Below, piece by piece: positions 55,051-63,405 of a stretch of 64,000 bases of DNA. The stretch comes from Cyclobacterium amurskyense (GTDB lineage Bacteria > Bacteroidota > Bacteroidia > Cytophagales > Cyclobacteriaceae): assembly GCF_001050135.1 (NCBI RefSeq), contig NZ_CP012040.1, positions 1,922,001-1,986,000 on the forward strand. The letters run 5' to 3'. Within the stretch, counting starts at the first letter, position 1; every line of letters begins with the position of its first letter. The notes under the pieces are model-generated. The model did no database searches. It had not been told where the DNA came from and was given only the letters and a program-made list of their open reading frames with translations. A program made the translations under genes and the position numbers.

Positions 55051-55515
55051 TTACTGGAAGTGATAAAGGAAAATCAATTGAGCGGCAAGAGCAGGTTTTC
55101 TTTCTCCTTTGATCTCAATCTTTACCTTCATTTCTGTCTTTATGGTTCCTCTAAGGTCACTGATATTTGCAAGAGTGGCATGCATCCGAATTTCATCGTT
55201 TACTTTAACAGGGTTGGCAAATCGAAGATTTTCTATACCATAATTGACCATCATCTTGAGGTTATTGACCTCTACTATCTGATTCCAAAGAAAAGGGACC
55301 AATGAAAGCGTCAGGTAGCCATGTGCTATGGTTCCACCAAATGCACCTTCAGCCTTTGCTTTTTCAGGATCAGTATGAATCCATTGGTGATCAATGGTGG
55401 CATCGGCAAAAAGATTGATTTGGTCTTGTGTTACTTTATGGTACTCAGAAACTCCCAATTCTTTTCCTATGTAATCTTGGAAATCTTCAAAGCTATTAAT
55501 AATAAGTTTACTCAT
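55051..55515 (-). CDS. MaoC-family dehydratase
   Basis: 154 residues with a hot-dog fold. The catalytic Asp/His dyad sits in F-A-D-A-T-I-D-H-Q-W-I-H-T-D near residues 30-45, and G-G-T-I-A-H-G-Y-L-T-L-S near residue 55 completes the R-specific hydratase site. It probably hydrates enoyl-CoA in fatty-acid or related metabolism. It stands alone. Confidence 0.88.
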   Translation of the reverse strand: MSKLIINSFEDFQDYIGKELGVSEYHKVTQDQINLFADATIDHQWIHTDPEKAKAEGAFGGTIAHGYLTLSLVPFLWNQIVEVNNLKMMVNYGIENLRFANPVKVNDEIRMHATLANISDLRGTIKTEMKVKIEIKGERKPALAAQLIFLYHFQ

Positions 55516-55602
55516 AATCGTTTTAGGTTTTAAAAAATGAAATTATCAAAACCCCGCGGATAATAAAACAAAAATTAAAGAAAACCGTAATAGTTCAATT
55601 TT

Positions 55603-56085
55603 TTAATTTACCTGATTCCTTCGTTTTCGGGAGTACATAAAACCCAATACCAGGCTGCTAATAAAGAAAATAAGAGTGGTCCATTCATAGGTACGTTTCT
55701 CCTTTATGCCTTCCTCTATTTTCTCATCTTTTAATTTCAAGGCTCTCTTGAGCTTTACAATGTCTTCTTCCGCTTTTTGAGCAATGAATTTATAATCCTC
55801 CTTTTCATGGCCAATTTCAGTGGTCTCTATATCCTTCAATAACTCCAATTCACCAATTATCTGGTTGTCCTTTTGCAGTATACGCACCATCCATTCATTG
55901 GTAACCGTCATGTCTTTTTTGGTTCTATTGCCAAAAATCCCTGACTTTTTCCCCTCAGATTCCTGCCACTCCTGATGAAGTCGCTCTCTTTCACCGATCA
56001 ATTTCTTGAGCCTTTCCTGAGCATTGACCTCCATAGGCAAGGTCATCAGCCAAAATATCATTCCTAAAAAATAAGTGGTCTTCAT
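55603..56085 (-). CDS. Exported coiled-coil protein with C-terminal membrane helix, unknown
   Basis: About 160 residues from ATG 56085 (MKTTYFLGMIFWLMTLPMEVNAQ). The middle (about residues 25-125) is a charged coiled coil, followed by a C-terminal membrane helix (W-T-T-L-I-F-F-I-S-S-L-V-L-G-F) and a basic tail. No family recognised. It lies next to xerD on the same strand. Confidence 0.55.
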   Translation of the reverse strand: MKTTYFLGMIFWLMTLPMEVNAQERLKKLIGERERLHQEWQESEGKKSGIFGNRTKKDMTVTNEWMVRILQKDNQIIGELELLKDIETTEIGHEKEDYKFIAQKAEEDIVKLKRALKLKDEKIEEGIKEKRTYEWTTLIFFISSLVLGFMYSRKRRNQVN

Positions 56086-56287
56086 TGTTTTACCTGAAAT
56101 CATTGTCAATATTTTTTACCAATTCCTTCAATTCAAAAAACATGCCTAAGGCAATCTCTAGGCTTTCACTTTACCATTAAGTCAATATTTGATCTTCATT
56201 TTACAATAATTTTTCAAAAGAAAACCATGGAAAGGCATCCTTTCTATAACAGCAAATAACGGTTAACAACAGGATAAAAGGCTAAAA

Positions 56288-57190
56288 TCAAGCTTTTCCC
56301 GGAAGAAACTCGTTCAATACCTGTCTCAAATAGTCCCTGTCAAGGTGAGTATAAATTTCTGTGGTAGTGATACTTTCATGGCCGAGCATTTCCTGCACAG
56401 CCCTCAAATCCGCCCCACCCTCCACAAGATGGGTAGCAAAGCTGTGTCTAAAAGTATGCGGACTTACCTTTTTTCCAAGACCTGCTTTTTCAACAGCTTT
56501 CTTAATAATTAAAAAGACCATCACCCGGGATAGTTTTTTTCCTCTCCTGTTAAGAAACACATAATCTTCGTGCCCTGCAGCTATCACCTGATGCGCCCTA
56601 ACTTCCTTTAGGTAGATGGCCAAGTATTTGGCAGCGGATTTACCTATGGGTACCAGGCGTTCTTTATTTCCTTTTCCCAAAATTCTTAAAAACCCTATGT
56701 CTTCGTAATAATGACTAATTTTTAGATTGGTCAATTCTGAGACCCTTAGCCCACTGCTATAAAGCATTTCCAATATGGCTCTGTTTCTATGTCCTTCCGG
56801 CTCTCCCAAAGGGATCGCTTCAAACAATTGCTCTATTTCAGAATAGCTTAAAGTATCGGGTAAGGTACGGGTCAGCTTAGGCGCTTCAAGCAAGAGGGAG
56901 GGGTTTTCACTTATTTTATCTTCATACATCATGAACTTAAAAAATGCCTTGATGCCGGAAATTATTCTCGCTTGAGAAAACTCCGAAATGGACAATTCTG
57001 CCAATACTTTGACAAATTGCCGAAGGTGATACAACTGCACTTCCTTGGGTGAGATTTCCGGAAAATTTTTCTCCATAAAATCCGCTAGCTTATGAATATC
57101 CTGACCATAAGCCAAAATAGAGTTTTCGCTTAGTGAGCGTTCAATTTTAAGGTAATACCCAAATGCTTTTGTTTCTTTATCCCAAGACAT
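56288..57190 (-). CDS. xerD: Site-specific tyrosine recombinase XerD
   Basis: 300 residues, the normal Xer length. Catalytic set R149 (S-G-L-R-V-S-E-L), K174 region, H245 and R248 (H-T-F-R-H-S), H271 (L-G-H-E-S), and nucleophile Y280 (T-E-I-Y-T-H-L). N-terminal core-binding domain about 1-95. It is the housekeeping dimer-resolving enzyme, not an integrase of a mobile element. No dif site is recognised nearby. XerC/D assignment is by general similarity. Confidence 0.9.
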   Translation of the reverse strand: MSWDKETKAFGYYLKIERSLSENSILAYGQDIHKLADFMEKNFPEISPKEVQLYHLRQFVKVLAELSISEFSQARIISGIKAFFKFMMYEDKISENPSLLLEAPKLTRTLPDTLSYSEIEQLFEAIPLGEPEGHRNRAILEMLYSSGLRVSELTNLKISHYYEDIGFLRILGKGNKERLVPIGKSAAKYLAIYLKEVRAHQVIAAGHEDYVFLNRRGKKLSRVMVFLIIKKAVEKAGLGKKVSPHTFRHSFATHLVEGGADLRAVQEMLGHESITTTEIYTHLDRDYLRQVLNEFLPGKA

Positions 57191-57275
57191 TTAGTAAAAT
57201 TAACTCAATACAGTTATTAAATAATAGTTTTCTTAAAAACATATGGATAAGCAATTAAGTTGTTTTCCGAATGCT

Positions 57276-57283
57276 TAACTTTG
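57276..57283 (+). promoter_or_regulatory. Candidate -7 box of aroQ
   Basis: TAACTTTG fits TAnnTTTG and lies 35 nt before the aroQ start. TTG at 57260 is closer than the normal -33 spacing. Confidence 0.35.
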
Positions 57284-57317
57284 AACCTGTTTAGTAGTCA
57301 ATTAAATCCACCTAACA

Positions 57318-57752
57318 TTGAAAATCACGATCATAAACGGCCCCAATCTAAATTTATTAGGTAAGCGCGAGCCGGAGATTTACGGCAGCCGTTCATTTGA
57401 AGATTATTTTGAAACCTTGGTTCAGAAGTATCCAGAGCTGGAATTGAACTATTACCAAAGTAATGTAGAAGGTGAGCTGGTTAACAAGCTTCATGAGGTA
57501 GGTTTTGAACACGATGCCATCCTTATGAATGCCGGAGCATACACCCATACTTCTGTTGCCCTATCAGATGCCATTGCTGGAATCAATACCCCTGTTTTGG
57601 AAATACATATTTCAAATATTTACAAAAGAGAGACTTTCCGACACAAAAGCATCATTTCCAAGGAATGTGTAGGGATGATTGCAGGTCTTGGATTAAAAGG
57701 CTACGAGCTTGGATTGAACTATTTTATCGACAATAAGAAAGAAAACGCATAA
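57318..57752 (+). CDS. aroQ: Type II 3-dehydroquinate dehydratase
   Basis: 144 residues from a TTG start, M-K-I-T-I-I-N-G-P-N-L-N-L-L-G-K-R-E-P. It dehydrates 3-dehydroquinate to 3-dehydroshikimate in the shikimate pathway. The N-G-P-N-L-N-L-L-G motif, the catalytic Tyr in P-E-I-Y-G, N-A-G-A-Y-T-H-T-S and the E-I-H-I-S-N-I segment are all present. The TTG is the only possible start matching the family. It overlaps the aminotransferase gene by one base. Confidence 0.93.
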   Translation: MKITIINGPNLNLLGKREPEIYGSRSFEDYFETLVQKYPELELNYYQSNVEGELVNKLHEVGFEHDAILMNAGAYTHTSVALSDAIAGINTPVLEIHISNIYKRETFRHKSIISKECVGMIAGLGLKGYELGLNYFIDNKKENA

Positions 57753-58813
57753 TGGCATTACTCACTTTTGCTCCGGGTCCATCTAAGGTATATGACAAAT
57801 TACCGGACTATTTTCAAGAAGCCTTTCAACAAGGAATCTTAAGCGCCAATCACCGCAGTGCGGTTTTCATGGACCTGTACAAAGATACCGAAAGGTTGTT
57901 CAAGGAAAAGTTGGGTGTTCCAGCTGATTACAAATTGCTTTTCACTTCCTCAGCTACAGAAAACTGGGAAATCATTACGCAATCATTGGTTTTAAAATCT
58001 TCCTATCATATTTATTCCGGCTCATTTGGCAAAAAATGGTTCGGCTTTGCTCAGCATATCAACCCTGGCACTGCTGCGCTTGTAGTGGACAAAAACAAAG
58101 AAATTGCGGTCAATGAATTGGAAATTGGGTCTGATTTTGATATCATCGCCATCACACAAAATGAAACGGCCAATGCCACTCAGGTTACCAATGAAACCAT
58201 TGCCGCAATAGGTAAAAAGTATCCTGACAAAATGTTGGCCATAGACACCACATCGTCTATGGCTGGGATCTACCTTGATTTCAGCCTGGCTGACATCTGG
58301 TATGCTTCAGTACAAAAATGCTTTGGCCTGCCTGCAGGTTTGGGTGTATTAATACTCTCTCCAAAGGCCGTAGAAAGGGCCAAGGAAAAAGGGGAAACTG
58401 GAAGATACAACAGCCTTAATTTCATGTTGGAAAATGCGGCCAACAACCAAACACATTATACGCCAAATGTTCTCGGTATTTTTCTGTTGAATCGGGTATT
58501 GACCGATATGCCAAACATCAAGGATATTCATAAAAAAACAGAAGTGCGAATGAGGGCATTGGAAAGTATCGTTGAAAATTCCAAAGCTTTAGATTTCCTT
58601 GTAAGCAATGCAGCTACAAGAAGTAGAACCGTACTCGGAGTAGGAGGAGAAGAAAGCTTCATTAAACGCATAAAAGCAGACGCTGAAGCCAATGGAATGC
58701 AAATGGGCAGTGGATATGGTCCATTAAAACCAACTAGCTTCAGAATTGCTAATTTCCCCGCATTGAATGAGCAGGAGTTTGAACAATTAATTACTTTTCT
58801 CAAGGCTTATTAA
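57752..58813 (+). CDS. Class V aminotransferase, phosphoserine-aminotransferase-like
   Basis: 353 residues. It opens with the SerC-like L-T-F-A-P-G-P-S-K-V and has the A-N-H-R-S segment near residue 31, T-S-S-A-T-E-N-W near 68, and the PLP lysine in S-V-Q-K-C-F-G-L-P-A-G near residue 188. It may be SerC (serine synthesis) or another class V alanine-glyoxylate-type transaminase. It overlaps aroQ by one base (TAATG), so it is coupled. Confidence 0.8.
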   Translation: MALLTFAPGPSKVYDKLPDYFQEAFQQGILSANHRSAVFMDLYKDTERLFKEKLGVPADYKLLFTSSATENWEIITQSLVLKSSYHIYSGSFGKKWFGFAQHINPGTAALVVDKNKEIAVNELEIGSDFDIIAITQNETANATQVTNETIAAIGKKYPDKMLAIDTTSSMAGIYLDFSLADIWYASVQKCFGLPAGLGVLILSPKAVERAKEKGETGRYNSLNFMLENAANNQTHYTPNVLGIFLLNRVLTDMPNIKDIHKKTEVRMRALESIVENSKALDFLVSNAATRSRTVLGVGGEESFIKRIKADAEANGMQMGSGYGPLKPTSFRIANFPALNEQEFEQLITFLKAY

Positions 58814-58824
58814 ATTATAATAGT

Positions 58825-59400
58825 TTGTTTAACCTGAAGGAAATATTATCCGTTACTTTGATTTTGTTTTCTGTGATTGATATTCTAGGATCTATACCCA
58901 TAGTGATCAATCTTAGAAAAAAGGTAGGCCATATCCAAAGTGGTAAGGCCACAATAGTAGCAGGAGTTTTGATGGTAACTTTCCTACTTGTCGGAAAATC
59001 TATTCTGAGCCTTTTTGGAATAGATGTAGAAGACTTTGCCATCGCCGGTGCCTTGATCATCTTTGCCATAGGGGCAGAGATGATCCTTGGCATTGAAATA
59101 TTTAAAACCGACCCTGAAGCAAGCTCTACCAGCACGTCTATAGTACCCATAGCCTTTCCATTAATAGCAGGTGCCGGCACCCTCACCACCATCTTAACAC
59201 TTAAGGCTGAATATGGGCAGGCAAATATTGCCATAGGAATTGTCTTAAACCTGATCATCATTTATGTGGTTTTGAAAAGCACCCATTTTCTAGAGCAAAA
59301 ACTAGGGAAGACAGGCTTAGATATTTTACGGAGAATATTTGGAATCATTCTGCTTTCAATTGCCATTAAGATATTCAAGACAAATCTTTTTCCCGCTTAG
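58825..59400 (+). CDS. MarC-family integral membrane protein
   Basis: 191 residues with six membrane helices. Begins at TTG 58825 (F-N-L-K-E-I-L-S-V-T-L-I-L-F-S-V-I-D-I-L-G-S-I-P). The family is a membrane protein set of unknown function, formerly linked to antibiotic resistance, a link not confirmed. Follows the aminotransferase by 11 nt. Confidence 0.85.
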   Translation: MFNLKEILSVTLILFSVIDILGSIPIVINLRKKVGHIQSGKATIVAGVLMVTFLLVGKSILSLFGIDVEDFAIAGALIIFAIGAEMILGIEIFKTDPEASSTSTSIVPIAFPLIAGAGTLTTILTLKAEYGQANIAIGIVLNLIIIYVVLKSTHFLEQKLGKTGLDILRRIFGIILLSIAIKIFKTNLFPA

Positions 59401-59439
59401 AATTTAGCTCGATCTGGGCAATAAATAATTTATTTGCTA

Positions 59440-59600
59440 CTTAAATCGCTTCAAAAATCATCGGCCTCCTTGCTGTTTGCGATTTTTCAAAACAGATAAA
59501 TAGGCTCAACTGATCAATATTTTACAAATAAATCCAAACTGCCTGATTTTCTTGTGATTGCAACACAAATAAAGGATTCTAATGGCTATTTCAGGTTTAA
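59440..59600. repeat. Eroded copy of the dispersed repeat, copy G
   Basis: AAATCGCTTCAAAAATCA...TTGCTGTTTGCGATTTTT... and C-C-T-G-A-T-T-T-T-C-T-T-G-T-G-A-T-T-G-C-A-A-C-A-C align with the interior of copies A and D, but the ends are degraded. It lies just before tRNA-Pro. Confidence 0.55.
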
Positions 59601-59657
59601 ACACAGATTAAGCAGAAAAATAAATTGAAAAAATATTCAAAATAATTGCCAAACCTT

Positions 59658-59687
59658 TTTGATTTACTCAAATTTTATTTACTTTTG
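59658..59687 (+). promoter_or_regulatory. Promoter of tRNA-Pro
   Basis: TTTG at 59658-59661, 18 nt spacer, TACTTTTG at 59680-59687, close to the Bacteroidota TTTG-N19-TAnnTTTG consensus, and the tRNA begins 21 nt downstream of the -7 box. Confidence 0.7.
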
Positions 59688-59708
59688 TCCTCCCAATAAG
59701 GGAATAAA

Positions 59709-59783
59709 CGGGGTGTAGCGTAGCCCGGTCATCGCGCCTCGTTTGGGACGAGGAGGTCGCAAGTTCGAATCTTGCCACCCCGA
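59709..59783 (+). tRNA. tRNA-Pro (anticodon TGG)
   Basis: Acceptor CGGGGTG pairs with CACCCCG. Anticodon arm CCTCG / TTTGGGA / CGAGG gives TGG at loop positions 34-36. T-arm GCAAG TTCGAAT CTTGC. Discriminator A and no encoded CCA. It reads CCN proline codons. It is a normal cloverleaf, useful as a contrast with the odd RNA at 7.25 kb. Confidence 0.96.
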
Positions 59784-59784
59784 C

Positions 59785-59819
59785 AAAGCCAGTTCATTGT
59801 GAACTGGCTTTTGTTTTTT
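59785..59819 (+). terminator. Rho-independent terminator of tRNA-Pro
   Basis: AAGCCAGTTCA pairs with TGAACTGGCTT across a short loop and ends in a T-rich run. It sits directly before the broken mscL gene. Confidence 0.85.
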
Positions 59820-59820
59820 C

Positions 59821-60549
59821 CAGCCATTTTTATTGAAATTCTCCTGTATCTTCCGGTATTTGCAGTGACGGGAAATATGATTGACATCGCAATAGGTGTA
59901 ATCATAGGTGCGGCTTTCAACAAAGTAGTAAACGTTTTGGTAAACCCGAAATATGCAATAGACAATCTATTACGTGCTTAAATTGCTTCAAAATCAGCCA
60001 CTTCGTTGCTGTTTTCAATTTCACCATAGCGGTGCTATGCTAAAATATCCAAACAGCCTGATTTTCCTGCGATTGCAACACTTCCCGTAAACACGGGACA
60101 GGCTTCACCCCTGACCATTGTCAGGGCGGAGAAATCCTATTACATAATCCGGGGTATAAGATTTTTTTTTGCCACCCCTATCATTTTTGACCAATGGAAT
60201 AAATTGGGAAAACAAAAAATTAATTTTGAGGCAGGAGTTAATCTCAGGTGGAGTTATAGCGACAGAAGAATTCGCAATTGGTTACGGTAAAGTACTGGAA
60301 GCAAGTGTGGTTTTTTTGATAATTGGATTCACCATCTTTTTTATAGTAAAATTGATGAACTCCATCAAGAAGAAAGCCGAAGACCCAAAAAACAATACCA
60401 TAACTACACCTAAAAATATTGAGTTGCTAAACAGAATGACAGTATTGATGGAGAGACAGGTAGAACTTTGGAAGAGAGAAGCGATAAGAATTCTGGGTAA
60501 AATTGCTAGGAAAATAAAAATAGCCGAAACGTATTTCTACAGCTTTTAA
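59821..60549 (+). pseudogene. mscL: Large-conductance mechanosensitive channel, interrupted by a repeat
   Basis: Two separate frames show MscL. The left part reads F-A-V-T-G-N-M-I-D-I-A-I-G-V-I-I-G-A-A-F-N-K-V-V-N-V-L-V-N (to about 59945). The right part (from 60160) reads D-F-F-L-P-P-L-S-F-L-T-N-G-I-N-W, then A-I-G-Y-G-K and the second helix, ending at 60549 with the usual charged tail. Between them stands a copy of the dispersed repeat (59943-60155). Removing 214 nt (59946-60159) joins V-N to D-F-F-L-P-P in frame, as in intact MscL. The N-terminal helix is also poorly conserved, probably by a frameshift near 59845-59855. The gene should not make a channel, although the downstream part could be translated. 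Confidence 0.85.
59943..60155. repeat. Dispersed MITE-like repeat, copy D, inside mscL
   Basis: Close to copy A over the full length: left end AACCCGAAATATGCAATAGA, interior with the CATAGCGGTGCTATG hairpin and CCCGTAAACACGGG hairpin, and right end CTATTACATAATCCGGGG. Flanked by TA on both sides (59941-59942 and 60155-60156), possible as a target duplication but too short to prove. Confidence 0.88.
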
Positions 60550-60791
60550 ACAAAAATTCCCTTCGGGATAAATACTATGCTGGGAATTATGAATTTTTTT
60601 TGTAAAAAATTTTAGGAAAGAAAATAACTGATTAAAATAAAAATTTAACTGATTAAATATTTACTATATATCATCTATTGGTAATTAAAATAATTATATA
60701 TGGAATTAATAGTATTTTATATTTACAGTGGTTTTGGCATAAAACTTGAGAATAACATGTAAATGAATTTCTCATTTAACCAACTATTACA

Positions 60792-61322
60792 ATGAAAAAT
60801 GCAAATGATTTTCAGTTGAGAGGAACGGATTTAATTTCACGTAAAGTAAAAACCGCAAGAGATGAGTCTGTAGGTTCCATAAAAGACATTGTTCTTAACA
60901 CCAGCACTTCACAAGTTGATTATGTAGTTTTGAAGGTGGACGAAGGATTTTTGAACCTTGGTTCAAAGCTTTTAGCCCTACCTTTCGAATCTTTTGGCTT
61001 CAAACCTTCCTATGATGATGCTATATTTGTGAGAGAGACCAAAGAAACATTGGAAAATGCTCCGGGATTTGATAGTGACAATTGGCCAATTGGACCACAA
61101 GGAGAGTTTCTTCATACCATGCGTACCTATTATAGCCAAGAAGACCGTAGTTTAAACGGACGATATGACTTTGAAAACAGAACCTTCTTTCGTCATCAAG
61201 ACACTTTAGATGTAAGTGCAGATAGGATCAAAGATAAAAACTCCGGTAGTGGATTTCTAGAAAAAGACCGAAGGGGTGATAGACCTTCTCAGGCCAATAG
61301 AGGAGGAGACCCCATTATATAA
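60792..61322 (+). CDS. PRC-barrel domain protein
   Basis: 176 residues. An N-terminal PRC-barrel (residues about 8-80: L-R-G-T-D-L-I-S-R-K-V-K-T-A...V-G-S-I-K-D-I-V...D-Y-V-V-L-K-V-D-E-G-F-L) and a polar C-terminal extension rich in D and R. PRC barrels bind protein or RNA partners and are found in stress proteins; role unknown. A terminator follows. Confidence 0.82.
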   Translation: MKNANDFQLRGTDLISRKVKTARDESVGSIKDIVLNTSTSQVDYVVLKVDEGFLNLGSKLLALPFESFGFKPSYDDAIFVRETKETLENAPGFDSDNWPIGPQGEFLHTMRTYYSQEDRSLNGRYDFENRTFFRHQDTLDVSADRIKDKNSGSGFLEKDRRGDRPSQANRGGDPII

Positions 61323-61344
61323 AATCCCATCTAAGTAAAGTTAT

Positions 61345-61384
61345 TAAGAGCTGATCCATATTATGGGTTAGCTCTTATTTTTTA
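61345..61384 (+). terminator. Terminator of the PRC-barrel gene
   Basis: TTAAGAGCT pairs with AGCTCTTA (with internal mismatches) and is followed by T-rich sequence. Confidence 0.7.
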
Positions 61385-61704
61385 AATACAGGATTGACCA
61401 TAACGCTTCATTAATTGACAACAACAAGCCCCTTATCTTCAAATTGATTGCTAAAGGCGTTTTGCAACAACATAGTTTACTCTTCCAAAGAAAATGGCTA
61501 CCTGAGTATTTTTTTCTCCTCTCAAGGTTTCTCTTCCGGAAATACATCACAAAGGCTATAATAAGAGTTGATCATTCCAATGTTTAACCCGAAATATGCA
61601 ATAGACAATCTATTACGTGCTGAAATCGCTTCAAAAAGCCTGATTGTCTCGTCCTGAAAATGGTTGACACTTTTGTTTTTCAAATATAGTAAGTGTTTTA
61701 ATTT

Positions 61705-62715
61705 CTAAGAAGTTTCATTTAACTTACAGTACCACGATAAAGCGGAGGCAAGCTCTGCTGAGGAGCAACTTGCCAAGGAATAGTCGTTTGGTCCGATAGC
61801 GTTGCTATTTTCAGACCGGGCCTTGACAGGTTCGGTCTTCTTTTTCCAATTATATTTCTTTCCAATAACGCGTTCGGTATCATGCCTTGTAAAACCTTCG
61901 TCATGTACTTGGTTAGGTGTTAGATTTCCTAAACTCTCGTGTGGTCTCATATCATTATAGATTTTGATAATTTTAATGATGTATTTTTTCGGGTTGATAT
62001 TTGTTTCTCCTGCAATATCCTCCAGCCACTCTTCCTTTAGGATTCCATTTACTCTTTCCGCTATGGCATTTTCATGTGGTGAAGCGGGCTTCGTCATACT
62101 GATCCAAACTTTCTTCTTTTTCAATAGGTCGGTGTAATCATAACTGCAGTACTGTACCCCACGGTCCGAATGATGGACAAGGGAATAATGGTTAATGTTT
62201 TCTTGAGACTGGAAAGCCACCTTCAGGGCTTCAAGTGCTGATTCAGCCTTCAGATCCAGAGAAAGATTCCAGCCCACTATTTTCTGGGAATAAGCATCCG
62301 TAATAAGATACAGATACATGACTTGCCCATTTAGTAAAAGGTAGGTAATATCGGAAACCCATAACTGGTTGGGCCTGTAGACAACCATGTTTTCTACCAG
62401 GTTATGGTACTTCCTAAGCCAATGATGGCTTTGGGTAGTGAAAAACTTCCTTTTTCTTTTGGTTACTAATAACCCGTTCACTCGAAGCAAATCAAACAGT
62501 TTATCCCTGCCTATCTTGATTTTCATTCCTATTAGGTCTTTCTGAATCAGAGGGTTTATCTTTCTCAACCCCCATCTGGATGTTTTGGCCTTCTTTCTGA
62601 TCTTTAAAACAAGACTCAAGACCACCTCTTCCTCAAATGCCCCGCGGTAAATATAATTTAAAGCTTTATAGTAGCCCTGCCTGCTCTTGCCAAACAATTC
62701 ACAAAGTTGGGCCAA
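61705..62715 (-). CDS. IS3-family transposase OrfB (DDE integrase core)
   Basis: 336 residues from TTG; normally made as part of an OrfAB fusion. The HTH_21 region opens the protein, and the rve/DDE core has D in W-V-S-D-I-T-Y-L, D in H-H-S-D-R-G-V-Q-Y, and E in N-A-I-A-E-R-V-N-G, in normal IS3 spacing. It catalyses strand transfer of the IS. It is in the -1 frame relative to orfA and is open upstream into it. Confidence 0.92.
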   Translation of the reverse strand: MAQLCELFGKSRQGYYKALNYIYRGAFEEEVVLSLVLKIRKKAKTSRWGLRKINPLIQKDLIGMKIKIGRDKLFDLLRVNGLLVTKRKRKFFTTQSHHWLRKYHNLVENMVVYRPNQLWVSDITYLLLNGQVMYLYLITDAYSQKIVGWNLSLDLKAESALEALKVAFQSQENINHYSLVHHSDRGVQYCSYDYTDLLKKKKVWISMTKPASPHENAIAERVNGILKEEWLEDIAGETNINPKKYIIKIIKIYNDMRPHESLGNLTPNQVHDEGFTRHDTERVIGKKYNWKKKTEPVKARSENSNAIGPNDYSLASCSSAELASALSWYCKLNETS

Positions 62716-62717
62716 AC

Positions 62718-63110
62718 TTACTTTTGGTTCTTCTTCTCTGAGTCTTTGAACTGTTTGGCACCAGACTTTTTTTCAAGATCTAGCCCATATTCTTCTTTGG
62801 CAATATCTACCATGATCTGGTATGCCCTGCCCTTCAAACGGCTAAGCTTCAGCTCTTCTTCAAGTTGCCTTATACGGGCTTTTAACTCACTATTGGAATC
62901 CTCTTTTATTGCCATGTTTTTTAAAATCGGAAGAGGATCTTTAGGAAGCCTTCTTTCAAGACCAGCAAAAATCCTCATCCATTCCAAGATAGCGGATTTG
63001 CTTTTAATTCCATAAATATGCCTTGCCTGTTCTTTGCTTAAAGTACCTGAAAGTACTTCCATAACGATTTTTCTCCTTGCATCTTCGGAGAACTTTTGTA
63101 ATTCACTCAT
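62718..63110 (-). CDS. IS3-family transposase OrfA
   Basis: 130 residues: N-terminal HTH (about 5-50, E-D-A-R-R-K-I-V-M-E-V-L-S-G-T-L-S), then a leucine-zipper-like coiled coil (S-E-L-K-A-R-I-R-Q-L-E-E-E-L-K-L). It binds the IS ends and regulates. A slippery run lies near its 3' end. Confidence 0.9.
   Translation of the reverse strand: MSELQKFSEDARRKIVMEVLSGTLSKEQARHIYGIKSKSAILEWMRIFAGLERRLPKDPLPILKNMAIKEDSNSELKARIRQLEEELKLSRLKGRAYQIMVDIAKEEYGLDLEKKSGAKQFKDSEKKNQK
62766..62772 (-). promoter_or_regulatory. Programmed -1 frameshift site of the IS
   Basis: On the minus strand the heptamer A-AAA-AAG is in the X-XXY-YYZ phase relative to orfA (codons GAA AAA AAG). A -1 slip there gives V-Q-R-L-R-E-E-E-P-K-V-S-L-A-Q-L-C-E-L-F, joining OrfA to OrfB in one protein. 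Confidence 0.8.
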
Positions 63111-63405
63111 TTTGTCCGATTATAGGTTTACAATTTTTAATTAAATTGTGTCAACCTATTTCAGTACACGACCGATTTTCTTGCGATTGCAACACTTCCC
63201 GTAAACACGGGACAGGCTTCATCCCTGACAATCAGGACAGAGAAATCCTATTTCATAATACGGGTTTAAGGCCTTCCAAATACCTTTTTATTAATATGGG
63301 AAAAATTGCCAAGTAGCAAGGCAATTTGACCTAACCATTAGGGCTGTAAATGCTGAATCTTTGTATCGTAATTAATCAATAAACAAAAACAAACGAAAAA
63401 TTATT

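Larger units (their letters stand above)
61646..63173 (-). mobile_element. IS3-family insertion sequence
   Basis: About 1528 bp with imperfect terminal inverted repeats of about 25 bp (left end GTCTCGTCCTGAAAATGGTT, right end on the other strand GGTCGTGTACTGAAATAGGT, both leading to TTGACAC). GATT stands on both sides (61642-61645 and 63174-63177) as a 4-bp target duplication within the repeat. Two overlapping reading frames on the minus strand encode OrfA and OrfB. All features look intact, so it may be active. The exact borders are inferred from the repeat continuity. Confidence 0.85.
61586..63266. repeat. Dispersed MITE-like repeat, copy C, split by an IS element
   Basis: The left arm (61586-61645) runs AACCCGAAATATGCAATAGA to GCCTGATT, and the right arm (63174-63266) continues GATTTTCTTGCGATTGCAAC to the CGGGTT end. 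The left arm has also lost about 65 nt of interior between CTTCAAAA and AGCCTGATT. Between the arms sits an IS3-family element, so the repeat was present first. Confidence 0.85.

Noticed and set aside
56288..57190. xerD as a mobile-element integrase
   Set aside because: Length and residues are those of the housekeeping recombinase; no cargo or attachment repeats flank it.
59709..60549. tRNA-Pro next to a disrupted gene as a prophage or island attachment site
   Set aside because: No integrase, direct repeat of the tRNA 3' end or phage genes are seen; the disruption is explained by the short repeat.
61368..61550. 60-residue minus-strand ORF
   Set aside because: Overlaps the PRC-barrel terminator hairpin and shows no family features.
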